In this document: positions 1 through 5,427 of the stretch, in pieces
Layout of the letters: each line of letters begins with the position of its first letter
How positions within the stretch are numbered: position 1 is the stretch's first letter
DNA from: CAMEON01 sp045128275
Lineage (GTDB): Bacteria > Bacillota > Clostridia > Oscillospirales > CAG-272
Assembly (NCBI GenBank): GCA_045128275.1
Contig: JBGVRH010000055.1
Coordinates: forward strand, 1 to 6,456
Direction: 5' to 3'
DNA: 6,456 nt
Program-made: the position numbers and the translations under genes
The notes under the pieces: generated by a model
Databases searched by the model: none
What the model was told of the DNA's origin: nothing
What the model saw: only the letters and a program-made list of their open reading frames with translations

Positions 1-3
1 GTG

Positions 4-30
4 CAAATCCTTCGGATTTGTCCATTTTTT
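4..30 (+). terminator. weak hairpin plus T-run, possible terminator of an upstream gene
   Basis: CAAATCC (4-10) pairs perfectly with GGATTTG (14-20) around a three-base TTC loop, and a run of six T follows at 25-30 after a four-base gap. The arrangement fits an intrinsic terminator for a gene left of the window, but the stem is short and AT-rich and the T-run is displaced, so it would be weak. It may equally be one of the TTC/GAA-loop mini-hairpins seen elsewhere in the window. Confidence 0.35.
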
Positions 31-43
31 CGATTGAAATGAA

Positions 44-60
44 GGAAACCGAAGGTTTCC
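44..60. repeat. GAA-loop mini-hairpin
   Basis: GGAAACC (44-50) and GGTTTCC (54-60) form a perfect seven-base stem closed by GAA. It has the same architecture as the hairpin at 4-20 (seven-base arms, three-base loop, CC/GG at the loop), but the arms are unrelated in sequence and the loop is the complement strand version (GAA for TTC). No T-run follows, so it is not a terminator on this strand. Confidence 0.5.
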
Positions 61-63
61 CTC

Positions 64-97
64 CTCACTTCTTCACTATTCACTATTACCTATTACT
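64..97. repeat. degenerate short tandem repeat (CACTATT/TATTAC units)
   Basis: This stretch is built from slipping copies of a seven- to eight-base unit, read roughly as CACTTCTT, CACTATT, CACTATTACC, TATTACTT. It is strongly pyrimidine-rich with very few G on this strand. It is non-coding and has no clear promoter. Replication slippage is the simplest explanation; no function is visible. Confidence 0.4.
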
Positions 98-98
98 T

Positions 99-139
99 AA
101 ATTGCAGTTTATCGGTCTCCGACCGCTAAACTGCAATTT
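99..139. repeat. short inverted repeat, minimal copy of the spacer-bounding arm pair
   Basis: The left arm AAATTGCAGTTTATCGGT (99-116) and the right arm, reverse complement AAATTGCAGTTTAGCGGT (122-139), match at 17 of 18 positions and are separated only by CTCCG (117-121). The folded RNA or DNA would be one long hairpin with a single T/C mismatch (112/126). The same arm family flanks the spacers at 1429-1644 and 3366-3591 and starts the one at 6332. Here it encloses almost nothing, so it may be an emptied or ancestral form of those longer elements. Confidence 0.7.
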
Positions 140-210
140 GAAATCCAAAGTATCCCCCAGATCATGCAACGATTTATGCTAATTTCAAGAAAGATTTTTC
201 TCCAAACATC

Positions 211-239
211 TTGAAAGATCCCTTCAAATATGCTATAAT
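211..239 (+). promoter_or_regulatory. sigma-A type promoter of ychF
   Basis: TTGAAA at 211-216 and TATAAT at 234-239 are separated by exactly 17 bases, and TG at 231-232 gives an extended -10 element. This predicts a transcription start near 246 and a leader of about 70 bases before ychF. The -35 box is also the right half of an inverted repeat, TTTCAAGA (183-190) and TCTTGAAA (209-216), which could be an operator or may be chance. Confidence 0.85.
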
Positions 240-261
240 AGTATGATGTAGTAATATGCGT

Positions 262-280
262 TCCACGGTACTTCCGTGGA
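262..280 (+). promoter_or_regulatory. hairpin in the ychF 5' leader
   Basis: TCCACGG (262-268) and CCGTGGA (274-280) form a perfect seven-base stem with a TACTT loop, about 16 bases after the predicted transcription start. T5 occurs only at 296-300, too far away for a normal intrinsic terminator. The stem does not sequester the ribosome binding site AAGGAG at 301-306. It could stabilise the transcript's 5' end; no riboswitch family is recognised. Confidence 0.45.
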
Positions 281-316
281 TCCCCCCAACGATCATTTTT
301 AAGGAGAATCTTACAT

Positions 317-1411
317 ATGAAACTCGGTATCGTCGGACTGCCCAACGTCGGTAAGTCCACCCTCTTCAACGCTCTGACCAACGCAGGCGCGGAGTCTGCC
401 AACTATCCCTTCTGCACCATCGAGCCCAACGTGGGCGTGGTGGCCGTGCCCGATCCCCGCATGGACAAGCTGGCCGAGATGCACAACCCCGAGAAGTACA
501 CCCCCGCCGTCATTGAGTTCGTGGACATCGCGGGTCTGGTGCGCGGCGCGTCCCAGGGTGAGGGTCTTGGTAATAAGTTCCTGTCCCACATCCGTGAGGT
601 GGATGCCATTCTGCACGTTGTCCGTTGCTTCGAGGACTCCAACATCGTCCACGTGGACGGCAAGGTGGATCCCCTTCGCGACGTGGAGACCATCAACATG
701 GAGCTGGTGCTGGCCGACATGGAGATCATGGAGCGCAAGCTGAACAATGCCCGCAAGATCCTCAAGGGCGACAAGACCGTGGCGGGGGATATCGCCGTGT
801 ACGAGCGGGTCATGAAGGCTCTGGAGGAGGGTCAGTCCGCCCGCACCGTGGAGCTGTCCGAGGACGAGCGGGAGCTGTTCCACGATACCCCCCTCATCAC
901 CATGAAGCCCGTGATCTACGTGGCCAACGTCTCCGAGGACGAGGCCAACGGTGACATCTCGGGCAACGAGAGCTTCGCCAAGCTGAAGGCGTTTGCCGAC
1001 GGTGAGCACGCCGCCGTTATGCCCATCTGCGCCCAGATCGAGGCCGAGATCGCCCAGCTGGAGGGCGAGGACAAGGAGATGTTCCTCTCCGACATGGGCA
1101 TCGAGGAGGCAGGTCTTGACCGCCTCATCCGCGCCAGCTACGCTCTGCTGGGTCTCATCAGCTACCTGACCGCAGGCCCCAAGGAGGTGCGCGCCTGGAC
1201 TATCGTCAAGGGCACCAAGGCTCCTCAGGCCGCCGGTAAGATCCACTCCGACTTCGAGCGTGGCTTCATCCGCGCCGAGGTCATCGCCTACGACGATCTC
1301 ATGCGCCTGGGCTCCATGAACGCCGCCAAGGAGGCGGGTCTGGTGCGCTCCGAGGGCAAGGAGTACGTCATGAAGGACGGCGATATCGTGCTGTTCCGCT
1401 TCAACGTCTGA
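317..1411 (+). CDS. ychF: redox-regulated ribosome-associated ATPase YchF (OLA1 family)
   Basis: This is a complete 364-residue YchF, the usual length for the family. YchF is a cytoplasmic, ribosome-binding P-loop enzyme of the Obg-type GTPase group that prefers ATP. The G1 loop GLPNVGKST is at residues 7-15 and the G3 motif DIAGLV at 70-75, followed by the family signature GASQGEGLGN. The G4 position reads NVSE (204-207) rather than NKxD, the change known to give ATP specificity. Cys33 in PFCTIEPN matches the E. coli Cys35 linked to redox regulation, and His112 matches E. coli His114. The middle, about 130-280, is the helical insertion, and about 280-364 is the TGS domain ending in DGDIVLFRFNV. 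The start is fixed by AAGGAG at 301-306, 10 bases before the ATG. It is transcribed from its own promoter at 211-239. No clear terminator follows it. Identification is secure. Confidence 0.98.
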   Translation: MKLGIVGLPNVGKSTLFNALTNAGAESANYPFCTIEPNVGVVAVPDPRMDKLAEMHNPEKYTPAVIEFVDIAGLVRGASQGEGLGNKFLSHIREVDAILHVVRCFEDSNIVHVDGKVDPLRDVETINMELVLADMEIMERKLNNARKILKGDKTVAGDIAVYERVMKALEEGQSARTVELSEDERELFHDTPLITMKPVIYVANVSEDEANGDISGNESFAKLKAFADGEHAAVMPICAQIEAEIAQLEGEDKEMFLSDMGIEEAGLDRLIRASYALLGLISYLTAGPKEVRAWTIVKGTKAPQAAGKIHSDFERGFIRAEVIAYDDLMRLGSMNAAKEAGLVRSEGKEYVMKDGDIVLFRFNV

Positions 1412-1483
1412 TTTGGTTTTTGACGGAAAAATTGGGGTTTAGCGGTGGGATGCATATCCCTTTCACGAATCAAATATACCAAT

Positions 1484-1511
1484 GGGGAAGGGGCCCCATG
1501 GGGGTTTCCCC
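1484..1511. repeat. GC-rich nested palindrome
   Basis: GGGGAA (1484-1489) pairs with TTCCCC (1506-1511), and the interior holds GGGGCCCC (1490-1497) overlapping the perfect palindrome CCCCATGGGG (1494-1503). Several alternative strong stems are possible. It stands out against the AT-rich flanks. No T-run follows, so it does not look like a terminator for ychF. Confidence 0.55.
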
Positions 1512-1571
1512 TATGCTCCCCACTATCAATTCTCTTGGCATATCTATGCTTTTTTGAAAGTTTTTGGAGAT

Positions 1572-1601
1572 CCAAGAACCTTTTTCCAAAAAGGTTCTTG
1601 G
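1572..1601. repeat. perfect 14-base inverted repeat
   Basis: CCAAGAACCTTTTT (1572-1585) and AAAAAGGTTCTTGG (1588-1601) are exact reverse complements separated by only CC. A two-base loop cannot close, so the innermost T/A pairs would open. The T and A runs lie inside the stem, not after it on either strand, which argues against a normal intrinsic terminator. From memory, very similar sequence recurs between genes in Clostridia genomes, so a dispersed repeat is the best reading. Confidence 0.75.
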
Positions 1602-1689
1602 CCGCCGGAGGCCGTTCTCCTCGTTCCCCTATAAACCCAAATTTGAATTCCGTTCCGATTTTGCCAATTGCATTCCGAAAGGAGTTCCC

Positions 1690-2589
1690 ATGAAGCTGGC
1701 TACCACAACGGGCGATTTCAATAGCTATACAGGTTCCCAGATTGCTTCCCTGCGCTGTATCCGCGAGGCAGGCTTCCGATACGCCGATTATTCCTTCGGC
1801 TTGGATCACTCCGCCCGTATCGGGGTCTATGCCGACGATCACCAATCCTACTTCGAGCAGGTAGGCAAGGCCGCCGAGGACATGGGGATCCAGCTGGTGC
1901 AGGCTCACTCCCCTATGGGAACCCCTCTGACCGACCCCGACGGGCGTTTCCTGGCCGACACCATCCGTTGTGTGGATGCCTGCGGCGCCTGGGGCATCCC
2001 CAATCTGGTTGTCCATTCGGGCTATACCCCGGGACTTTCCAAGAAGGAGACCTTTGAAGCCAACAAGCGCTTCTTCCTCCCCATTCTGGAGCGCGCCGAG
2101 AAATACGGCACGAATATTCTGGTGGAAAATTTCAACAGAATGTGCGTCGGCGGGCTGTACTGGATCGACAACGCCACCGATCTTCTGACCATGATCGAGG
2201 TGGTGGATCATCCCCTGTTCCACGCGGTTTGGGATGTTGGTCACGCCAATATGCAGGAGATGCCCCAGGATGCCGAGCTGCGACTGCTGGGTAGTCACGT
2301 CCGCGCCCTCCACATTCAGGACAACTGCGGGGATACCGACTCCCATCTGCTCCCCTTCCTCGGCACCATGAATCTCGATGCCGTCATGCACGGCTTGCAG
2401 GATATCGGATACAACGGCTACTTCACCTTTGAGGTAGGCGGGATCTTCAAGCCCTTCGGACAGAGACGACCCTACGAGTCCGATACCCGTCTCGCCAAGC
2501 CTCCGCTGGCGCTCAAGCAGGCCGCCGAGCGGTTCCTGTACGAGATGGGCAAGTGCGTGCTGGAGACCTACGGCTGCTTTGAGGAATGA
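1690..2589 (+). CDS. sugar phosphate isomerase/epimerase-like TIM-barrel protein
   Basis: This 299-residue protein belongs to the xylose-isomerase-like TIM-barrel (AP endonuclease family 2) superfamily of divalent-metal sugar isomerases and epimerases. Visible signatures are QAHSP (71-75), VVHSG (107-111), the metal-ligand strand VENFN with Glu146, WDVGHAN (181-187) with Asp182 and His185, LHIQDN (207-212) with His208, and FTFEVGG (245-251) with Glu248. This is a full set of likely metal and catalytic residues. The frame is open upstream to 1564, but that stretch encodes the repeat DNA. The ATG at 1690 follows GAAAGGAG (1677-1684) at normal spacing and begins with the typical strand MKLATTTGDF. 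There is no signal peptide, so it acts in the cytoplasm. The exact substrate cannot be read from sequence; hydroxypyruvate isomerase-like or inosose-pathway activities are possible. The gap to trmB is 55 bases, so co-transcription is likely. Confidence 0.88.
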   Translation: MKLATTTGDFNSYTGSQIASLRCIREAGFRYADYSFGLDHSARIGVYADDHQSYFEQVGKAAEDMGIQLVQAHSPMGTPLTDPDGRFLADTIRCVDACGAWGIPNLVVHSGYTPGLSKKETFEANKRFFLPILERAEKYGTNILVENFNRMCVGGLYWIDNATDLLTMIEVVDHPLFHAVWDVGHANMQEMPQDAELRLLGSHVRALHIQDNCGDTDSHLLPFLGTMNLDAVMHGLQDIGYNGYFTFEVGGIFKPFGQRRPYESDTRLAKPPLALKQAAERFLYEMGKCVLETYGCFEE

Positions 2590-2644
2590 TGACGCAAGAC
2601 CGCTTTTACAGACCCAACATTCATAGTGAAGGATACGAAAACCA

Positions 2645-3304
2645 ATGAGAATGAGAAAAAAGAAGCACGGTGCCGAGCGCATCGCCGCCTGCTCCGAGCT
2701 GTTGATTGAAGATACCTCCCTCCTGGCCACCCTGGGGGAGGAGGGCAACCCCATCTTTACCGAGAGCCGCCCCATCCACATGGAGATCGGCTGCGGCAAG
2801 GGTAATTTCGCGGTGGGTATGGCCGCCGCCAACCCCCAATGGAACTTTATCGCCATGGAGCGGGTTTCGGACGTGGCCTGCTGTGCCCTGGAGAAGGCCA
2901 AGGCCTGCGCCGAGGACAGACCCAACGACAATCTCCGCGTGCTGATCGGCAACGCTGAGCATCTGGGGGAGTGGGTCAAGCCCCACAGCGTCTCCCGCAT
3001 CTACCTGAATTTCTCGGATCCCTGGCCCAAGAAGGGTTACGCCAAGCGCCGCCTGACCCACAGAGGCTTCCTGGCCCTCTACAAGGAGGTTCTCGTCGAG
3101 GGCGGCGAGCTCTACCTCAAGACCGACAACGAGGGGCTGTTCGATTTCAGCCTGGAGGAGTTTGAGGCCATGGGTCTGACCCTCCTGTTCTCCTCCCGCG
3201 ATTTCCACAAGACTCCCGAGGCAGAGGGCAACATCATGACTGAGTACGAGGCGAATTTCTCGTCTCAGGGGATGCCTATTTACTGCGCGAGAGTGAAGTT
3301 CTGA
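2645..3304 (+). CDS. trmB: tRNA (guanine46-N7)-methyltransferase TrmB
   Basis: This 219-residue SAM-dependent methyltransferase makes m7G46 in the variable loop of tRNA. The start MRMRKKK matches the family's usual basic N-terminus, supporting the ATG at 2645 over the next ATG at 2651; GAAGGA lies about 12 bases upstream. The SAM-binding motif MEIGCGKGNF spans 46-55 and Glu72 follows at the next strand end (AMER). GNAEHL at 102-107 contacts the cofactor in known members. The TrmB signature NFSDPWPKK (122-130) with catalytic-site Asp125, then KRRLTH (134-139), is intact. The C-terminal tRNA-recognition motif TEYE is at 199-202. Length and all motifs are normal, so a functional enzyme is expected. 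It follows the isomerase gene by 55 bases and ends just before the terminator hairpin at 3311-3362. Confidence 0.97.
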   Translation: MRMRKKKHGAERIAACSELLIEDTSLLATLGEEGNPIFTESRPIHMEIGCGKGNFAVGMAAANPQWNFIAMERVSDVACCALEKAKACAEDRPNDNLRVLIGNAEHLGEWVKPHSVSRIYLNFSDPWPKKGYAKRRLTHRGFLALYKEVLVEGGELYLKTDNEGLFDFSLEEFEAMGLTLLFSSRDFHKTPEAEGNIMTEYEANFSSQGMPIYCARVKF

Positions 3305-3310
3305 TTCTAT

Positions 3311-3362
3311 ATACGAGATACCAGATATGCTGCGGAACGCCGTATCTCGTATCTCGTATTTT
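3311..3362 (+). terminator. long hairpin terminator after trmB
   Basis: ATACGAGATAC (3311-3321) pairs with GTATCTCGTAT (3349-3359). After a C/C mismatch, AGATA (3323-3327) pairs with TATCT (3343-3347), and the tip is GCG-GAA-CGC (3332-3340). T4 at 3359-3362 follows directly. The right arm occurs in two overlapping copies (3342-3352 and 3349-3359), so the left arm can pair in two registers. It begins six bases after the trmB stop codon. The T-run is short, so termination may be partial. Confidence 0.65.
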
Positions 3363-3390
3363 GCTAAATTGGGGTTTAGCGGTCTGTTTT

Positions 3391-3424
3391 ATTCCTTCGG
3401 AATTGAACGCGCTTCGCGCGTTCA
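3391..3424. repeat. two back-to-back TTC-loop hairpins
   Basis: ATTCC-TTC-GGAAT (3391-3403) is followed without any gap by a nine-base stem, TGAACGCGC (3404-3412) with GCGCGTTCA (3416-3424), again around TTC. The arms of the two are unrelated but the loop is constant. The next palindrome stem starts at 3426, giving three hairpins in a row. Confidence 0.6.
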
Positions 3425-3452
3425 CGGGCGGCCACATAGGGCCGCCCCTACA
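3424..3452 (+). repeat. REP-like GC-rich palindrome, copy 1
   Basis: GGGCGGCC (3426-3433) and GGCCGCCC (3440-3447) form a perfect eight-base stem with loop ACATAG, flanked by AC on the left and CTACA on the right. It recurs inverted at 3511-3539 and in direct orientation at 6391-6417. This type of palindrome is, from memory, abundant between genes of uncultured Clostridia. Confidence 0.75.
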
Positions 3453-3510
3453 ATCAAATTTTATTGTATATCAATAAATTTTCGGATGTTCTGTATCTCA
3501 AAAAATTGTA

Positions 3511-3539
3511 TGTAGGGGCGACCCTATGTGGTCGCCCGT
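3511..3539 (-). repeat. REP-like GC-rich palindrome, copy 2 (inverted)
   Basis: Read on the minus strand this is copy 1 with only two differences over 29 bases. The arms are GGGCGACC and GGTCGCCC, so one G-C pair has become A-T on both sides of the stem (A3521 with T3532) while the ACATAG loop is unchanged. The paired change keeps the eight-base stem intact. Confidence 0.75.
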
Positions 3540-3610
3540 CACCAAAAACATACCGATTTCCTCTGTCGAACCCGCCTACAAACCCAAATTTGAAACACAA
3601 GGAGGTTCCC

Positions 3611-4543
3611 ATGTACTATCTCTACGTTCCTTATCACGGCACCGAGTCCCGTCTGCCCGAGGCCTACGCCGACCTGACCGCCGCCTGTGCCGCCGCTGAC
3701 GAGAAGGCGGTTTACGGCTACTGCGTTTGCGACGAAGCCGGCGAGGGTGTCTACTCCCCTGTGGGGTCCTTCATCGCCTCTCACATCCTGCACCACGCCA
3801 AGTGCGCGGCGGATCATATGCGGATCCACGGCTACAAGTACGGCGACGCGGATCAGAATCCCGCCCTGGACAAGGAGTCCGAGCATCCCGAAAAGCTGGT
3901 CTCCTGCGACCGCTTCTGCGGGTGGGTGCTGTACGAGGCGGGCTATACGGCACATCAGCCCAAGACCAAGGGGCTGCCCCTGTATTACTCTCCCAATCTG
4001 GAGGAGTTCCTCATCAAGCACGGCTTTACGCGCATCGATGACGTGGCCGACCTGCGTCCCGGTGACGTCATCTTTGAGGGTGATTCCACCCATTTCGGCC
4101 CGACCTTCCCCGATCAGTTCCGCAGCTTTCCCCGCCACGTGTACATCCACGCGGGCCCTGCCGAGGACGGCCTGTTCTACCGCTACGATTCGGGGTCGGA
4201 TCAGCGCATCCAGTCGGTTCAGCCCATGATCGAGCGGCTCGTCAAGCCCGAGCAAAACCGCTATTTCCGCTTCGCCTACCGCGCCCCCGAGATCTCCTGG
4301 GAGGATGCCAAGGCGGCCCACGCGCTTTGCACCCATCACCGCGAGGCTCTGAAGAATGCCGACAGGTGCGGATGCTTCTACTGTAAGAGCATCTATGACC
4401 CCCGCGAGATCACCGAGTGGATCGACGGTCATGATACTGCCCTGTGTCCCTATTGCGGTATTGATTCGGTGATCCCCGAGAACGAGGAGTATCCCCTGAC
4501 CACGGCGTTTTTGAAGAAAATGTATCACGTATGGTTTACATGA
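3611..4543 (+). CDS. NlpC/P60-like protein with C-terminal zinc-ribbon-like domain
   Basis: This 310-residue protein appears to have two parts. Residues about 45-225 resemble an NlpC/P60-type papain-fold hydrolase: VSCDRFCGWVLYEAGY (97-112) with candidate nucleophile Cys99, DLRPGDVIFE (147-156), and RHVYIHAG (175-182) with candidate His176. Residues about 232-310 match a small bacterial cytoplasmic-protein domain, with CGCFYC (253-258), EITEWIDG (266-273), CPYCG (279-283) and a YPLTTAFLKKMYHVWF end. Cys255/258 and Cys279/282 could bind zinc. There is no signal peptide or membrane segment, which is odd for an NlpC/P60 enzyme, since those usually cut peptidoglycan outside the cell; an intracellular substrate is more likely. 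The start is set by AAGGAGG (3599-3605) before the ATG, although the frame is open to 3464. It is first in a tight three-gene unit. The zinc domain call is firmer than the hydrolase call. Confidence 0.75.
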   Translation: MYYLYVPYHGTESRLPEAYADLTAACAAADEKAVYGYCVCDEAGEGVYSPVGSFIASHILHHAKCAADHMRIHGYKYGDADQNPALDKESEHPEKLVSCDRFCGWVLYEAGYTAHQPKTKGLPLYYSPNLEEFLIKHGFTRIDDVADLRPGDVIFEGDSTHFGPTFPDQFRSFPRHVYIHAGPAEDGLFYRYDSGSDQRIQSVQPMIERLVKPEQNRYFRFAYRAPEISWEDAKAAHALCTHHREALKNADRCGCFYCKSIYDPREITEWIDGHDTALCPYCGIDSVIPENEEYPLTTAFLKKMYHVWFT

Positions 4544-4554
4544 AGGAGACTATC

Positions 4555-5421
4555 ATGAGCAAGTCCAAAGTATATTTTTCCCCCGTCATCACCCCCGAGA
4601 AGGTACTGGAAATGTACGAGCTGCTGGGTGTGACCCTGCCCGGAAACGTGGCTGTCAAGGTGCATTCGGGTGAGAAGGGCAATCAGAACTTCATCCGTCC
4701 CGACTTTTGGAAGCCCGTCATTGAGCGGGTGGGCGGTACGGTGGTGGAGTGCAATACTGCCTACGAGGGTGCGCGGAACACCACCGAGCGTCATTTGGGT
4801 CTGTTCCGCGACCACGGCTGGACGGACTACTACAAGGTAGACCTGCTGGATGCCGAGGGGCCCGATCTGGTGCTGGATATCCCCAACGGTAAGGTCATTC
4901 AGAAGAACTACGTGGGCAAGGATATTCAGAACTACGATTCCATGCTGGTGCTGTCCCACTTCAAGGGGCATCCCATGGGGGGCTTTGGCGGTGCTTTGAA
5001 GCAGCTCTCCATCGGTTGCGCCTCCTCCTTTGGTAAGGCCTACATCCACGGCGCGGGCGTGCCCGAGGATATCTGGACGGCTGACCACGATTCCTTCCTG
5101 GAGTCCATGGCCGATGCCGCCGCCTCGGTGGTGGAGCTGTTCAAGGGGCAGATCGTGTACGTCAACGTCATGAAGAATATGTCGGTGGACTGCGATTGCT
5201 GTGCCGTGGCCGAGGATCCCTGCATCGCGGATATCGGTATCCTGGTCTCCACCGATCCCATCGCCATTGACCAGGCCTGCGTGGATCTGGTGTATGCCTG
5301 CTCCGACGCGGGCAAGCCTCACCTCATTGAGCGCATCGAGTCCCGCAACGGCATCCATACGGTGGAGGCCGCCGCCGAGCTGGGGTTTGGGTCGCGGGAG
5401 TATGAGCTGATCACGGTCTGA
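4555..5421 (+). CDS. DUF362 domain-containing protein, short form without ferredoxin module
   Basis: This 288-residue protein belongs to the DUF362 family, whose biochemical role is not established but which is often linked to iron-sulfur or redox contexts. Recognisable blocks are VAVKVHSGEKGNQNF (32-46), VLSHFKGHPMGGFGGALKQ (132-150), SIGCASSFGKAYIHGAG (152-168), VDCDCC (211-216) and DIGILVSTDPIAIDQACVDL (226-245). Many relatives are longer and carry a CxxCxxC ferredoxin insertion; none is present here. Cys155, Cys213, Cys215, Cys216 and Cys223 remain as possible metal or cluster ligands. The ATG at 4555 is preferred because AAGGAGA (4543-4549) precedes it; in-frame ATGs at 4531 and 4540 lie before that site and overlap the end of the previous gene. 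The gap to the upstream stop is 11 bases and its ribosome binding site begins at the last base of that stop codon, so coupling is likely. It appears cytoplasmic. Confidence 0.88.
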   Translation: MSKSKVYFSPVITPEKVLEMYELLGVTLPGNVAVKVHSGEKGNQNFIRPDFWKPVIERVGGTVVECNTAYEGARNTTERHLGLFRDHGWTDYYKVDLLDAEGPDLVLDIPNGKVIQKNYVGKDIQNYDSMLVLSHFKGHPMGGFGGALKQLSIGCASSFGKAYIHGAGVPEDIWTADHDSFLESMADAAASVVELFKGQIVYVNVMKNMSVDCDCCAVAEDPCIADIGILVSTDPIAIDQACVDLVYACSDAGKPHLIERIESRNGIHTVEAAAELGFGSREYELITV

Positions 5422-5427
5422 TCGCTT

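Larger units (their letters stand above)
1429..1644. repeat. inverted-repeat-bounded spacer element (216 bp) between ychF and the isomerase gene
   Basis: The left edge is AAATTGGGGTTTAGCGGT (1429-1446). The right edge carries the same arm inverted, ATAAACCCAAATTT (1631-1644), matching over 12 of the first 13 positions before the copies diverge. No coding potential is evident inside. It contains a GC-rich palindrome (1484-1511) and a perfect 14-base inverted repeat (1572-1601). The layout resembles a MITE or composite REP-like element with no transposase. Flanking target-site duplications are not obvious. The downstream gene's ribosome binding site starts about 35 bases after the right edge. 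Confidence 0.6.
3366..3591. repeat. inverted-repeat-bounded composite spacer element (226 bp) upstream of the three-gene unit
   Basis: The left arm AAATTGGGGTTTAGCGGT (3366-3383) is identical to the left arm of the element at 1429. The right edge carries CAAACCCAAATTT (3579-3591), the inverted arm. Inside, in order, are two TTC-loop hairpins, one GC-rich palindrome (3424-3452), a 58-base AT-rich centre with a seven-base stem (3460-3466 with 3472-3478), and the inverted copy of that palindrome (3511-3539). The result is nested inverted repeats. No protein-coding signal is convincing here. This element fills most of the 306-base gap between trmB and the next gene. Confidence 0.65.

Noticed and set aside
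246..316. Riboswitch or T-box leader for ychF
   Set aside because: The leader is only about 70 bases with one simple stem and no conserved core of any family I recognise.
1572..1601. Intrinsic terminator for ychF
   Set aside because: The T and A runs are inside the stem and no T-run follows on either strand; it is also about 160 bases past the stop codon.
1564..1689. N-terminal extension of the isomerase gene
   Set aside because: The added residues come from repeat DNA (the 1572-1601 palindrome and the arm at 1631-1644), while a strong ribosome binding site sits just before the ATG at 1690.
1288..3000. Long minus-strand open frame of 570 codons
   Set aside because: It runs opposite the well-supported ychF end, isomerase and trmB genes, crosses their non-coding spacers, and its translation shows no recognisable domain. 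It is a by-product of GC-rich codon use.
3424..3539. CRISPR array
   Set aside because: The repeated units are palindromes in inverted orientation, only two here, without regular spacers or cas genes.
3464..3610. N-terminal extension of the NlpC/P60-like gene
   Set aside because: It translates the AT-rich centre and inverted palindrome of the spacer element; AAGGAGG before 3611 marks the true start.
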